The notes: generated by a model from the sequence alone, not told the origin. 64,000 nt of DNA from Tagaea sp965279565 (GCA_965279565.1 OZ257249.1:3906001-3970000), one strand, 5' to 3'. Positions 49,262-59,115 are shown, counted from the first letter of the stretch. A program made the numbers and translations.

Positions 49262-49798
49262 TTACTTCTTCTTGCCTTCTTTGCGGCGGATCGTCTCGTC
49301 AGCGTACTTGATGCCCTTGCCCTTGTAGGGCTCCGGCTTGCGCAGCTGGCGGATTTCCGCCGCGACCTGGCCGACCTGCTGGCGGTCGGAACCGGTCACG
49401 GTGAGAGCGATGTTCTTTTCGCCGACCTTGATCGTGATCCCTTCCGGGATCGGGAAGACGATTTCGTGGCTGAAGCCGATCTTGAGCAGCAGGTTCTTGC
49501 CCTGCACGTCGGCGCGGAAACCCACGCCGTTGATCTCGAGATCGCGCGAGAAGCCGGTCTGGGCTCCCTTGACCATATTGGCCACGAGGGCACGCGAGGT
49601 GCCCCAGGCCGAACGGGCCAGCTTGGACTGGCTCTTCGGCACGAAGACGACCTTGCCGTCCTTGACGGTAGCCGACACTTCGCGGTGAAGCGTGAGCGAC
49701 TTGCGCCCCAGCTTGCCCGCAACGATGACGTCCTGGCCCTTGACCTCTACGGTCACGCCTTGCGGGACGGTCACCGGGTTCTTTCCGATACGCGACAT
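49262..49798 (-). CDS. rplF: 50S ribosomal protein L6
   Basis: A 178-residue protein with two similar alpha/beta domains near the factor-binding centre. MSRIGKNPVTVPQGVTVEV opens it; the C-terminal GKGIKYADETIRRKEGKKK carries the conserved PYKGKGI-Y segment that binds 23S rRNA. The start at 49798 removes an upstream extension overlapping rpsH. 19 bp after rpsH. Confidence 0.97.
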   Translation of the reverse strand: MSRIGKNPVTVPQGVTVEVKGQDVIVAGKLGRKSLTLHREVSATVKDGKVVFVPKSQSKLARSAWGTSRALVANMVKGAQTGFSRDLEINGVGFRADVQGKNLLLKIGFSHEIVFPIPEGITIKVGEKNIALTVTGSDRQQVGQVAAEIRQLRKPEPYKGKGIKYADETIRRKEGKKK

Positions 49799-49817
49799 GG
49801 CTTTTCCGGCCTCCCGA

Positions 49818-50216
49818 TCAGAACACGGTGCAGAGGACTTCGCCGCCCACGTTCTGGGCGCGGGCCTCGCTGTCCGACATGACGCCACGCGGCGTCGACA
49901 GGATCGAAATGCCGAGACCGCCGTAGAACTTCGGCAGGTCGCGGATCTTCGCATAGACGCGACGCCCCGGCTTCGAGACGCGCGCGATCTCCTTAATCAC
50001 CGGTTCGCCCTCGTGGTACTTGAGTTCGACCGACAGTTCGGGGATCGCCGTCTTGCGGTCGATCGTCGCGTAGCCACGGATGTAGCCCTCGCGTTCCAGC
50101 ACATCCAGCACGCTCTTGCGCAGCTTCGAAGCCGGGACGTCAACTACCGTCCGGCCCTGCGACTGCGCGTTGCGGATGCGCGAAAGCATATCGCCGAGGG
50201 GATCGCTCATCGCCAT
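49818..50216 (-). CDS. rpsH: 30S ribosomal protein S8
   Basis: A 132-residue primary 16S-rRNA binder. DPLGDMLSRIRNAQSQGR and STPRGVMSDSEARAQNVGGEVLC are canonical. Two ATGs occur within three codons (M1, M3); the first is used because AAGGAAGG is at a better distance. In E. coli S8 represses the spc operon at rplE; no matching site was searched for here. Confidence 0.96.
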   Translation of the reverse strand: MAMSDPLGDMLSRIRNAQSQGRTVVDVPASKLRKSVLDVLEREGYIRGYATIDRKTAIPELSVELKYHEGEPVIKEIARVSKPGRRVYAKIRDLPKFYGGLGISILSTPRGVMSDSEARAQNVGGEVLCTVF

Positions 50217-50246
50217 GTCCGTAATCCTTCCTTCGCCGTTTCGCCG

Positions 50247-50552
50247 TTACCAGCTCGCCTTGACCATTCCGGGGATCTGACCCACGGAGGCGAGCTCGCG
50301 CAGCTTGATGCGGCACAGCTTGAATTTCCGATAGTTGCCGCGCGAACGGCCCGTAAGCTCGCAGCGCAGACGTACGCGGGTGGGCGCCGAGTTGCGGGGC
50401 AACGCGGCGAGCTTGAGGCGCGCTTCGAAGCGCTCCTCCGGCGAAAGCGACTCGTCTTCCGCCGTCTGCTTCAGGCGCGCGCGCTTGCCGGCGAACTGCT
50501 TCGCCATGCGCTCGCGGCGCTTGTTCTTCTCGACTGCGCTTTTCTTGGCCAT
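50247..50552 (-). CDS. rpsN: 30S ribosomal protein S14, zinc-free type
   Basis: A 101-residue S14 of the long, zinc-independent (C-minus) class: the CxxC pairs of the short form are absent, and the C-terminus GRSRGNYRKFKLCRIKLRE with GMVKASW is canonical. 19 bp after rplE. Confidence 0.96.
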   Translation of the reverse strand: MAKKSAVEKNKRRERMAKQFAGKRARLKQTAEDESLSPEERFEARLKLAALPRNSAPTRVRLRCELTGRSRGNYRKFKLCRIKLRELASVGQIPGMVKASW

Positions 50553-50571
50553 CTTGGTCCTTCCCGGCGCG

Positions 50572-51114
50572 TCAGTTAAAGAACGGCATGTCGAACGACT
50601 TCAGGAGGGCCTTGGCCTCCTCGTTCGACTTGGCCGTCGTGACGATGATGATGTCCATGCCCCGGACCTGATCGATGCGGTCGTAGTTGATCTCCGGGAA
50701 CACGATCTGCTCCTTGATGCCGAGCGAGTAGTTGCCGCGCCCGTCGAACGACTTGCCCGACAGGCCGCGGAAGTCGCGCACGCGCGGCAGCGCGATCGTC
50801 ACCAGGCGGTCGAGGAATTCGTACATGCGCGCACCGCGCAGCGTCACCTTGGCGCCGATCGGCAGGCCGCGGCGCAGCTTGAAGTTCGCGATCGCCTTCT
50901 TCGCCTTGATCACCGACGGCTTCTGGCCTGTGATCGCCGCGAGTTCGGACACCGCCGCCTCGAGCTTCTTCGCGTCGTGGGCGGCTTCGCCCACGCCCAT
51001 GTTGACGACGATCTTCTCCAGGCGCGGGACCTGCATCGGGCTCTTGTACCCGAACTGCTTCATCAGCGCCGGCTTGATCGACTTGTCGTAGTTTTCCTGG
51101 AAGCGAGTTGCCAT
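50572..51114 (-). CDS. rplE: 50S ribosomal protein L5
   Basis: A 180-residue 5S-rRNA-binding protein contacting the P-site tRNA. PRLEKIVVNMGVGEAAHDAK and the C-terminal DQVRGMDIIIVTTAKSNEEA are family marks. The start at 51114 (MATRFQENY) is used rather than an ATG three codons upstream. 5 bp after rplX. Confidence 0.97.
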   Translation of the reverse strand: MATRFQENYDKSIKPALMKQFGYKSPMQVPRLEKIVVNMGVGEAAHDAKKLEAAVSELAAITGQKPSVIKAKKAIANFKLRRGLPIGAKVTLRGARMYEFLDRLVTIALPRVRDFRGLSGKSFDGRGNYSLGIKEQIVFPEINYDRIDQVRGMDIIIVTTAKSNEEAKALLKSFDMPFFN

Positions 51115-51119
51115 GGCGA

Positions 51120-51440
51120 TCACCGATCGATCATTTCGCCGGACTTGCGCGCGAAGCGGAGCTTGCGGCCGTCGACGGTTTTGTAGCCGACCTTCGTCGG
51201 AGTGCGGTCCTTCGGGTCGAGATGCGCCACGTTCGAGACGTGAATCGGCGCTTCCTTCTCGACGATCCCGCCCTGGCGGCCCTGGGCGGGACGCGTGTGG
51301 CGCTTGACCATGTTGACGCCCTGCACGACGATGCGCAGTTCGTCCGGGATCACGCGGACCACCTTGCCCGACTTGCCCTTGTCGCGACCGGTAATCACCA
51401 CGACCTCGTCGTCCTTGCGGACCTTGAGCTTCGTTGCCAT
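51120..51440 (-). CDS. rplX: 50S ribosomal protein L24
   Basis: A 106-residue assembly-initiator protein with the KOW motif (DDEVVVITGRDKGKSGKVVR). The start at 51440 overlaps the rplN stop by one base (TGATG), a usual coupling in this operon. L5 follows 5 bp later. Confidence 0.97.
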   Translation of the reverse strand: MATKLKVRKDDEVVVITGRDKGKSGKVVRVIPDELRIVVQGVNMVKRHTRPAQGRQGGIVEKEAPIHVSNVAHLDPKDRTPTKVGYKTVDGRKLRFARKSGEMIDR

Positions 51441-51808
51441 CACAGCACCTCCGGTGCGAGCGAGATGATCTTCATGTAGCCCTTGCCGCGGAGTTCGCGC
51501 GTCACCGGCCCGAAGATGCGCGTGCCGATCGGCTCGCCTTCCTTGTTGATCAGGACGGCGGCGTTGCGGTCGAACCGGACGGACGAGCCGTCGGCGCGGC
51601 GGATCTCTTTCGAGGTCCGCACGATCACCGCCTTGTGCACGTCGCCCTTCTTGACGCGGCCGCGCGGGATCGCCTCTTTGATCGACACGACGATCACGTC
51701 GCCGATCGTCGCCGTCTTGCGCATGGAACCGCCGAGGACCTTGATGCACTGGACCCGACGGGCGCCAGAGTTGTCCGCGACTTCCAGATTGGTGCGCATC
51801 TGGATCAT
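51440..51808 (-). CDS. rplN: 50S ribosomal protein L14
   Basis: A 122-residue beta-barrel protein, one of the most conserved of the 50S. MIQMRTNLEVADNSGARRVQ and GRVKKGDVHKAVIVRT are canonical; length equals E. coli. 23 bp after rpsQ; overlaps rplX by one base. Confidence 0.98.
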   Translation of the reverse strand: MIQMRTNLEVADNSGARRVQCIKVLGGSMRKTATIGDVIVVSIKEAIPRGRVKKGDVHKAVIVRTSKEIRRADGSSVRFDRNAAVLINKEGEPIGTRIFGPVTRELRGKGYMKIISLAPEVL

Positions 51809-51831
51809 GGTTTACGTCCTCCGGGCGCTGT

Positions 51832-52074
51832 TCAAGCAGCCGCTTCGTCGGACACGATTTCCCAGCACTTGCGCTTGGAAATCGGCCGGCATTCGCGGAT
51901 CTTGACGTTGTCGCCCACCTTCGAGCGGTTGGTTTCGTCGTGCGCCAGGTACTTCTTCGAGCGCACGATGAATTTCTTGTAGATCGGATGCATCACGCGT
52001 CGCTCGACCTTGACCGTGACGGTCTTGTCCATGGCGTCGCTGGTGACGATCCCTTGAAGTTCGCGGCGAGGCAT
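51832..52074 (-). CDS. rpsQ: 30S ribosomal protein S17
   Basis: An 80-residue OB-fold primary binder of 16S rRNA. MPRRELQGIVTSDAMDKTV and GDNVKIRECRPISKRKCWEI are family segments. Gaps of 23 bp to rpmC and to rplN. Confidence 0.96.
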   Translation of the reverse strand: MPRRELQGIVTSDAMDKTVTVKVERRVMHPIYKKFIVRSKKYLAHDETNRSKVGDNVKIRECRPISKRKCWEIVSDEAAA

Positions 52075-52097
52075 TTGTCGTCGTCCTCCGGATGCGG

Positions 52098-52313
52098 TCA
52101 GGCTTTGGCGGCGGGCGCGGACTTGCGCCGGCGCTCACCCAGGACGGTCTCGATACGCGCGATGTCGCGACGCACGACGCGCACGCGCGCGACGTTCTCG
52201 AGCTGGCCCGAAGCCTTCTGGAAACGCAGGTTGAACTGTTCCTTGCGAAGGTCGCCCAGCTGGTCCTTCAGCTGGTCGTCGGTCTTCGCGCGGATTTCGG
52301 TCGGCTTGGTCAT
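52098..52313 (-). CDS. rpmC: 50S ribosomal protein L29
   Basis: A 71-residue two-helix protein near the tunnel exit: DDQLKDQLGDLRKEQFNLRFQ followed by RVRVVRRDIARIETVL. 5 bp after rplP, 23 bp before rpsQ, the usual S10 order. Confidence 0.96.
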   Translation of the reverse strand: MTKPTEIRAKTDDQLKDQLGDLRKEQFNLRFQKASGQLENVARVRVVRRDIARIETVLGERRRKSAPAAKA

Positions 52314-52318
52314 GGCGT

Positions 52319-52738
52319 TCAGCCCTCCTCGCCCAGACGCGAAACCATGCGCGTCTTGATGGGAAGCTTGGCGGCCGCCAGCTCGAACGCCTCGCTGGCG
52401 ATCTGCTTCGGCACGCCGTCGATCTCGAACAGGATGCGGCCCGGATTGACGCGCACGACCCAGAATTCGGGGCTACCCTTGCCCGAGCCCATGCGCACTT
52501 CGGCCGGCTTCTTCGACACCGGCACGTCCGGGAACACGCGGATCCACACGCGGCCGGCGCGCTTCAGGTGGCGTGTGATCGTACGGCGCGCGGCCTCGAT
52601 CTGGCGCGCGGTGACGCGCTCGGGCTCGAGGGCCTTCAGGCCGTAGGCGCCGAAGTTCAGCGTGAAGCCGCCCTTCGCGTTGCCGTGGATACGGCCCTTG
52701 TGCGCCTTGCGGTATTTGGTGCGCTTCGGGGAAAGCAT
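52319..52738 (-). CDS. rplP: 50S ribosomal protein L16
   Basis: A 139-residue protein of the A-site/5S region. MLSPKRTKYRKAHKGRIHGN, the RMGSGKGSPEFWV loop and the PVSKKP segment are canonical. 26 bp after rpsC. Confidence 0.97.
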   Translation of the reverse strand: MLSPKRTKYRKAHKGRIHGNAKGGFTLNFGAYGLKALEPERVTARQIEAARRTITRHLKRAGRVWIRVFPDVPVSKKPAEVRMGSGKGSPEFWVVRVNPGRILFEIDGVPKQIASEAFELAAAKLPIKTRMVSRLGEEG

Positions 52739-52764
52739 GGTGCGTTATCCGTCTTTCTCTGAGC

Positions 52765-53442
52765 TCAGCGGGCCGGCTGCTGGTCCATGGCGCGCTTGTC
52801 CTGCGCCATGGGGTCGTGTGCCAGGATCTCGCCCTTGAACACCCACACCTTGACGCCGCAGGTGCCGTAGTTGGTCTTGGCCGTCGCCGTGCCGAAATCG
52901 ATCTCGGCGCGCAGCGTGTGCAGCGGCACACGGCCTTCGCGGTACCACTCGACGCGGGCAATTTCGGCACCGCCGAGGCGGCCCGCGCAGTTGATCCGGA
53001 TGCCGAGGGCGCCGAGGCGCATCGCCGACTGGACCGAGCGCTTCATCGCGCGGCGGAACGCCACGCGGCGCTCGAGCTGCTGGGCGATGTTCTCGGCGAT
53101 CAGCTTGGCGTCGATCTCGGGCTTGCGGATCTCGACGATGTTGAGGCTGACCTCGGCCTTCGTGAGCTTCGCGACTTCCAGACGCAGCTTTTCGATGTCT
53201 GCGCCCTTCTTGCCGATCACCACGCCCGGACGGGCGGTGTGCAGCGTGATGCGGGCCTTCTTGGCCGGACGTTCGATGACGACGCGAGCGAGACCGGCCT
53301 GCAGGAGCTTCTCCTGCAGCCAGGCGCGCAGGCGCAGATCCTCGTGCAGGAGGCGCGAGTACGCCACGTCGGCGAACCAGCGGGAGTCCCACGTGCGGTT
53401 GATGCCGAGGCGCAGCCCGATCGGATTGATTTTCTGACCCAT
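52765..53442 (-). CDS. rpsC: 30S ribosomal protein S3
   Basis: A 225-residue protein of the mRNA entry channel with helicase function. The KH domain includes ARPGVVIGKKGADIEKLRLE (GKKG loop), and the C-terminal domain RIEWYREGRVPLHTLRAEID-type segment is present as VEWYREGRVPLHTLRAEI. 10 bp after rplV. Confidence 0.97.
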   Translation of the reverse strand: MGQKINPIGLRLGINRTWDSRWFADVAYSRLLHEDLRLRAWLQEKLLQAGLARVVIERPAKKARITLHTARPGVVIGKKGADIEKLRLEVAKLTKAEVSLNIVEIRKPEIDAKLIAENIAQQLERRVAFRRAMKRSVQSAMRLGALGIRINCAGRLGGAEIARVEWYREGRVPLHTLRAEIDFGTATAKTNYGTCGVKVWVFKGEILAHDPMAQDKRAMDQQPAR

Positions 53443-53452
53443 CGATTACTCC

Positions 53453-53863
53453 TCAGGCCGCTTTCTTCGCGTCGGCCTTGGCGGCCTTCTTGTCCTCGCG
53501 CTCGCGCACGACGACGGTGAGATGGGCGAACGGCTTCGTGACCGACGCCGACTTGCCGCGGCCGCGCGCGTGGAAGCGCTTCAGCTGGAACGACTTGCCG
53601 ACAAAGGCCTCGGAGACGACCAGGCGGTCGACATCGAGCTGGTGGTTGTTCTCGGCGTTCGCGATCGCGGACTCGAGCACCTTCTTGACCGTGCCGGCGA
53701 TGCGGCGCTTCGAGAAGGTCAGCTCGGCGAGCGCCGTCTGGGCCGGCTTGCCGCGGATCGTCTCGGCGACGAGGTCCAGCTTGCGCGGCGAGATGCGGAT
53801 CGAGCGCAGGATGGCGCGCGCTTCCGTATCCTTCAGCGAACGGGGACGAGCGGGCTTGCTCAT
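53453..53863 (-). CDS. rplV: 50S ribosomal protein L22
   Basis: A 136-residue protein lining the exit tunnel. SPRKLDLVAETIRGK and the tunnel beta-hairpin region KRFHARGRGKSASVTKPFAH are conserved. A basic/Ala-rich tail extends the C-terminus. The start at 53863 is chosen because the in-frame upstream extension overlaps rpsS. One bp after the rpsS stop. Confidence 0.96.
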   Translation of the reverse strand: MSKPARPRSLKDTEARAILRSIRISPRKLDLVAETIRGKPAQTALAELTFSKRRIAGTVKKVLESAIANAENNHQLDVDRLVVSEAFVGKSFQLKRFHARGRGKSASVTKPFAHLTVVVREREDKKAAKADAKKAA

Positions 53864-53864
53864 G

Positions 53865-54164
53865 TCACTTCCTCTCCGCGGCCTTGTCGGCGCTCCCGCC
53901 ACCGCCCTGCGCCGTGTGACCGGCGAAGGTGCGGGTGGGCGAGAACTCGCCGAACTTGTGGCCGACCATGTTCTCGGTCACGAGAACGGGCAGGAACTTG
54001 TGCCCGTTGTAGACACCGAACGTGAGGCCGACGAACTGCGGCAGGATCGTCGAGCGGCGCGCCCAGATCTTGATGATCTCGTTGCGGCCCGACGCGCGGG
54101 ATTTTTCGGCCTTCTTGAGGAGGTACCCATCGACGAACGGGCCCTTCCAGACTGAGCGAGACAC
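53865..54164 (-). CDS. rpsS: 30S ribosomal protein S19
   Basis: A 99-residue head protein paired with S13. MSRSVWKGPFVDGYLLKKAE and the C-terminal GHKFGEFSPTRTFAGHT are canonical. 12 bp after rplB. Confidence 0.97.
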   Translation of the reverse strand: MSRSVWKGPFVDGYLLKKAEKSRASGRNEIIKIWARRSTILPQFVGLTFGVYNGHKFLPVLVTENMVGHKFGEFSPTRTFAGHTAQGGGGSADKAAERK

Positions 54165-54176
54165 CGGTTGCCTCCG

Positions 54177-55004
54177 CTATTTCGCGTTGCGCCGGCGGAC
54201 AATCATCTTGTCCGTCGACTTGTTGTGGCGGGTCTTGAAACCCTTGGTCGGCTGGCCCCACGGGGTCACCGGGTGACGGCCGCCCTTGGTGCGGCCTTCG
54301 CCGCCGCCGTGCGGATGGTCGATCGGGTTCATTGCCGTGCCGCGCACCGTCGGGCGGATGCCCATCCAGCGGCTGCGGCCGGCCTTGCCGATCTTGACGT
54401 TCTGCTGGTCCGGGTTGGACACCGCGCCGATCGTGGCCCAGCACTCGGCCGAGACCTTGCGCAGCTCGCCCGAGGAAAGGCGCAGGACGGCGTAGCCGGC
54501 GTCCTTGCCGACGAGCTGGACGTAGGTGCCGGCGGCGCGGGCCATCTGCCCGCCGCGGCCCGTCTTCAGCTCGACGTTATGGACGATCGTGCCGACCGGA
54601 ATGCCGCGCAGCGGCAGCGCGTTGCCCGGCTTGATGTCGGCCTTCTCGCCCGAGACGACCTTGTCGCCCGCACCCAGACGCTGCGGCGCCAGGATATAGG
54701 CCTTCTCGCCGTCGGCGTAGGTCACGAGCGCGATGTACGCCGAACGGTTCGGGTCGTACTCGATGCGCTCGACCGTCGCTTCGATGTCGTGCTTCTTACG
54801 CTTGAAGTCGACGATGCGGTACTTCTTGCGCGCGCCGCCGCCATGATGGCGCGTGGTGATGCGGCCGAGGTTGTTGCGACCGCCGGTCTTCGCACTACCC
54901 TCGACGAGCGGCTTGTGCGGCTCGCCCTTCCACAGACCCGTACGGTCGACGAGCACCAACTGGCGCAGGCCGGGGGTCTTGGGTTTGAAACTCTTGAGAG
55001 CCAT
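54177..55004 (-). CDS. rplB: 50S ribosomal protein L2
   Basis: A 275-residue protein essential for subunit association and peptidyl transfer. ILAPQRLGAGDKVVSGEKAD marks the OB-fold region; the conserved C-terminal loop MNPIDHPHGGGEGRTKGGRH includes the functionally critical His. 15 bp after rplW. Confidence 0.98.
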   Translation of the reverse strand: MALKSFKPKTPGLRQLVLVDRTGLWKGEPHKPLVEGSAKTGGRNNLGRITTRHHGGGARKKYRIVDFKRKKHDIEATVERIEYDPNRSAYIALVTYADGEKAYILAPQRLGAGDKVVSGEKADIKPGNALPLRGIPVGTIVHNVELKTGRGGQMARAAGTYVQLVGKDAGYAVLRLSSGELRKVSAECWATIGAVSNPDQQNVKIGKAGRSRWMGIRPTVRGTAMNPIDHPHGGGEGRTKGGRHPVTPWGQPTKGFKTRHNKSTDKMIVRRRNAK

Positions 55005-55019
55005 TGCCCGATCTCTCCG

Positions 55020-55331
55020 TTAGAGCGTCGCTGTGACGTCGATGGTCTGGCCGGCGGCCAGAGTCACGATCGCCTTCTTCCAGTCGGAGCGCTTGCCGGG
55101 GATCCCCTTGAAGCGCTTCGTCTTGCCCTGGACGACGATCGTGTTGACGGCCTTCACCTTGACCGAGAACAGCGTCTCGACGGCCGCCTTGATCAGCGGC
55201 TTGGTCGCGTCTTCGCGGACCTTGAAGGTCACCTGGTTGTACTCGGACCCGCGCGTCGCCTTTTCGGTGATCACGGGGGCGAGGATGACGCCGTAGAGCG
55301 TCTCCTTCGGATATTTGACGGCCTTGCTCAC
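55020..55331 (-). CDS. rplW: 50S ribosomal protein L23
   Basis: A 103-residue tunnel-exit protein that docks SRP and trigger factor. ILAPVITEKATRGSEYNQVTFKV and the KVKAVNTIVVQGKTKRFKG segment are typical. It starts with GTG overlapping the rplD stop (GTGA), a coupled start. 15 bp before rplB. Confidence 0.96.
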   Translation of the reverse strand: MSKAVKYPKETLYGVILAPVITEKATRGSEYNQVTFKVREDATKPLIKAAVETLFSVKVKAVNTIVVQGKTKRFKGIPGKRSDWKKAIVTLAAGQTIDVTATL

Positions 55332-55948
55332 TTCAGGCGCTCCTGCAGGGCGGCGACGGCCTCGCGCGTCAGCACGAGCACGTCGCGGCGGAGGATGTCG
55401 TACACGTTGGCGCCCTGCATCGGCAGGACGTCGATGTGCGGGATGTTGCGCGCGGCCTTGGCGAAGTTCTCGTCCACGGCGGCGCCGTCGACGAACAGGG
55501 CCGAAGCGATGCCCAGCTTCTTGAAGCGCTGCGCGAGATCCTTGGTCTTCGGCGCCGTCAGCTTGGTCGTGTCGAGCACGATCAGCTTGCCTTCGGCCTG
55601 CTTGGCCGACAGGGCCGACTTCAGCGCCAGCTTGCGGACCTTCTTGGGAAGGTCGTGCGCGTGGCTGCGCGGCGTCGGGCCGAAGATGATGGCGCCGTGG
55701 CGCCACTGCGGCGAACGAGTCGAACCCTGGCGCGCGCGCCCCGAGCCCTTCTGCGCCCACGGGCGCTGGCCGCGGCCCGAGACTTCGCCGATTTCCTTGG
55801 TGTCGTGCGTACCCGCACGGCGCTTGGCGAGCTGGTAGCGCACCATGCGAGCCAGAATATCCGGGCGCGAGGGGAGACCGAAGATCTCCTCTGCGAGATC
55901 GATCTCGCCTGCCGTCCCGTTATCCAGCGTCTTGACCGCGATCTTCAT
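55328..55948 (-). CDS. rplD: 50S ribosomal protein L4
   Basis: A 206-residue protein whose loop reaches the exit tunnel; in E. coli it also represses the S10 operon. The tunnel loop GRGQRPWAQKGSGRARQGS and the globular core SALSAKQAEGKLIVLD are clear. The start at 55948 excludes an upstream extension overlapping rplC. 17 bp after rplC. Confidence 0.96.
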   Translation of the reverse strand: MKIAVKTLDNGTAGEIDLAEEIFGLPSRPDILARMVRYQLAKRRAGTHDTKEIGEVSGRGQRPWAQKGSGRARQGSTRSPQWRHGAIIFGPTPRSHAHDLPKKVRKLALKSALSAKQAEGKLIVLDTTKLTAPKTKDLAQRFKKLGIASALFVDGAAVDENFAKAARNIPHIDVLPMQGANVYDILRRDVLVLTREAVAALQERLK

Positions 55949-55965
55949 AATCCGCGTTCCTCGTT

Positions 55966-56652
55966 TCAGGCCGCAGCCGCTTTGCGGAGCGACGCAGGCT
56001 GCGGCGCTTCCTTGGGCAGCTTGCGCTTGACCGCATCGCTGACGAGAACGAAGGAACCAGCCTGGCCCGGGACAGCGCCCCGCACCATGATCAGGCCCTT
56101 GTCGGCGTCCGTCGCGACGATCTTCAGATTCTGCACCGTGATGTTCGCGGTGCCCATGTGGCCGGCCATCTTCTTGCCCTTGAACGTGCGGCCCGGATCC
56201 TGGCGCTGACCGGTCGAGCCGTGGCTGCGGTGCGCCACCGACACGCCGTGCGAGGCTTCGAGACCCGCGAAGTTCCAGCGCTTCATGACGCCCTGGAAGC
56301 CCTTGCCGGTCGTGGAACCGGCGACGTCGACGAACTGGCCCGCGATGAAATGGTCGGCCGAGATCTCGGCGCCCACTTCGAGCAGCTTGTCCTTCGGCAC
56401 GCGGAATTCCGCGAGCTTGCGCTTGGGCTCCACCTTCGCCTTGGCGAAGTGGCCGCGAAGCGGCTTGCCGACATTCTTGACCTTCGCCTTGCCGACGCCG
56501 ATCTGGAGGGCCGTGTAGCCGTCCTTCTCCTGCGTGCGCACCGCGACGACCTGGCAATGATCGAGCTTCAGCACCGTCACGGGGACGTGGCTGCCTTCCT
56601 CCGAAAAGAGGCGGGTCATGCCGATCTTGCGCGCGATAACTCCCGTCCGCAT
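55966..56652 (-). CDS. rplC: 50S ribosomal protein L3
   Basis: A 228-residue early-assembly protein reaching the peptidyl transferase centre. MRTGVIARKIGMTRLFSEEG and the central finger GVSVAHRSHGSTGQRQDPGR (region of the methylated Gln) are canonical. 22 bp after rpsJ. Confidence 0.97.
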   Translation of the reverse strand: MRTGVIARKIGMTRLFSEEGSHVPVTVLKLDHCQVVAVRTQEKDGYTALQIGVGKAKVKNVGKPLRGHFAKAKVEPKRKLAEFRVPKDKLLEVGAEISADHFIAGQFVDVAGSTTGKGFQGVMKRWNFAGLEASHGVSVAHRSHGSTGQRQDPGRTFKGKKMAGHMGTANITVQNLKIVATDADKGLIMVRGAVPGQAGSFVLVSDAVKRKLPKEAPQPASLRKAAAA

Positions 56653-56674
56653 GGTTTTCTCCGTGCCCCCGGGC

Positions 56675-56983
56675 TTACAGCTTGATTTCGACGTCGACGC
56701 CGGCGGCGAGGTCGAGCTTCATCAGCGCGTCCACCGTCTGGGGCGTCGGATCGACGATGTCGAGGAGGCGGCGATGCGTCCGGATCTCGAACTGCTCGCG
56801 GCTTTCCTTGTCGATGTGCGGGCTGCGGTTCACCGTGAAGCGTTCGATGCGCGTTGGCAGCGGGATCGGCCCGCGGACCTGTGCGCCCGTACGCTTGGCG
56901 GTGCTGACGATCTCGCCCGTCGATTGATCGAGGACGCGATGGTCGAACGCCTTCAGCCGGATGCGGATGCTTTGACTGACCAT
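56675..56983 (-). CDS. rpsJ: 30S ribosomal protein S10 (NusE)
   Basis: A 102-residue 30S head protein that also couples transcription and translation with NusB/NusG. KAFDHRVLDQSTGEIVSTAKR and PLPTRIERFTVNRSPHIDK are conserved. The start at 56983 matches the family length. It is 43 bp after tuf; no separate promoter is evident, so the S10 cluster appears to continue from the rpsL promoter. Confidence 0.97.
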   Translation of the reverse strand: MVSQSIRIRLKAFDHRVLDQSTGEIVSTAKRTGAQVRGPIPLPTRIERFTVNRSPHIDKESREQFEIRTHRRLLDIVDPTPQTVDALMKLDLAAGVDVEIKL

Positions 56984-57026
56984 TTTGCTTTCCCGTCGCG
57001 CGCCGCTGTTGGCGCGCGCCTGTTGA

Positions 57027-58217
<1,191 letters not shown>

Positions 58218-58254
58218 GGTGGATGCCTCGAAGAGATTGCGCGGTTATGCGGGA

Positions 58255-58725
58255 TTACCAGCGATAGTGCGAGAAAGCGCGGTTCGCGTCCGCCATGCGG
58301 TGCGTGTCTTCGCGCTTCTTGACGGCGGCACCGCGATTGTTCGCGGCGTCCATCATCTCGACCGAGAGACGCTCGGTCATCGTGTGCTCCGAACGATCGC
58401 GCGCGGCCGTGATCAGCCAGCGGATCGCGAGCGCCTGCGAGCGCTCCGGACGGACTTCGACCGGAACCTGGTAGGTCGCACCGCCGACGCGGCGCGAGCG
58501 GACCTCGAGGTTCGGCTTCACGTTGTCGAGAGCCTGATGGAAAACCTTCAGGCCGTCGGCATTGAGCTTCTTGCCGACGATGTCGAGCGCCCCGTAGACG
58601 ATCGACTCGGCGACCGAGCGCTTGCCGTCATACATGAGACTGTTGGTGAAACGCGAGATGACGAGGTCGCCGAACTTGGGGTCCGGCAGGACTTCCCGGC
58701 GCTCGGCGCGATGGCGACGCGACAT
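58255..58725 (-). CDS. rpsG: 30S ribosomal protein S7
   Basis: A 156-residue primary 16S-rRNA binder at the E site. MSRRHRAERREVLPDPKFGD, KPNLEVRSRRVGGATYQVPV and the C-terminal MADANRAFSHYRW are canonical. In E. coli S7 represses its operon at the rpsL-rpsG junction; here that gap is only 18 bp. The unusual feature is the direct tuf neighbour (37 bp) with no fusA. Confidence 0.97.
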   Translation of the reverse strand: MSRRHRAERREVLPDPKFGDLVISRFTNSLMYDGKRSVAESIVYGALDIVGKKLNADGLKVFHQALDNVKPNLEVRSRRVGGATYQVPVEVRPERSQALAIRWLITAARDRSEHTMTERLSVEMMDAANNRGAAVKKREDTHRMADANRAFSHYRW

Positions 58726-58743
58726 GGACGATCTCTCCCTGGC

Positions 58744-59115
58744 TTACTTCGGACGCTTGGCGCCGTACTTCGAACGACGCTGCTTGCGGTCCTTGACGCC
58801 CTGCGTGTCGAGGGTGCCGCGAATGATGTGGTAGCGAACGCCGGGAAGATCCTTCACGCGACCACCGCGGATCATGACGACCGAGTGCTCCTGAAGGTTA
58901 TGGCCTTCGCCGGGAATGTAGCTCGTCACTTCGAAGCCGTTGGTCAGCCGCACGCGCGCGACCTTGCGCAGCGCGGAGTTCGGCTTCTTCGGCGTCGTGG
59001 TGTAGACGCGCGTGCAGACGCCACGCTTCTGGGGGCTGGCCTCGAGGGCCGGCACCTTGTTGCGCGACGGCTTGTCCGTGCGGCCCTGGCGGATGAGCTG
59101 GTTGATCGTAGGCAT
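58744..59115 (-). CDS. rpsL: 30S ribosomal protein S12
   Basis: A 123-residue decoding-centre protein. The two loops hit by streptomycin-resistance mutations are wild type: Lys43 (TPKKPNS) and Lys88 (GRVKDLPGVRYH), the latter followed by Asp89, the site of methylthiolation in other bacteria. The start at 59115 (MPTINQLIR) matches the family; the open frame upstream runs into the leader. It is the first gene after the 423 bp rpoC-rpsL gap. Confidence 0.97.
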   Translation of the reverse strand: MPTINQLIRQGRTDKPSRNKVPALEASPQKRGVCTRVYTTTPKKPNSALRKVARVRLTNGFEVTSYIPGEGHNLQEHSVVMIRGGRVKDLPGVRYHIIRGTLDTQGVKDRKQRRSKYGAKRPK

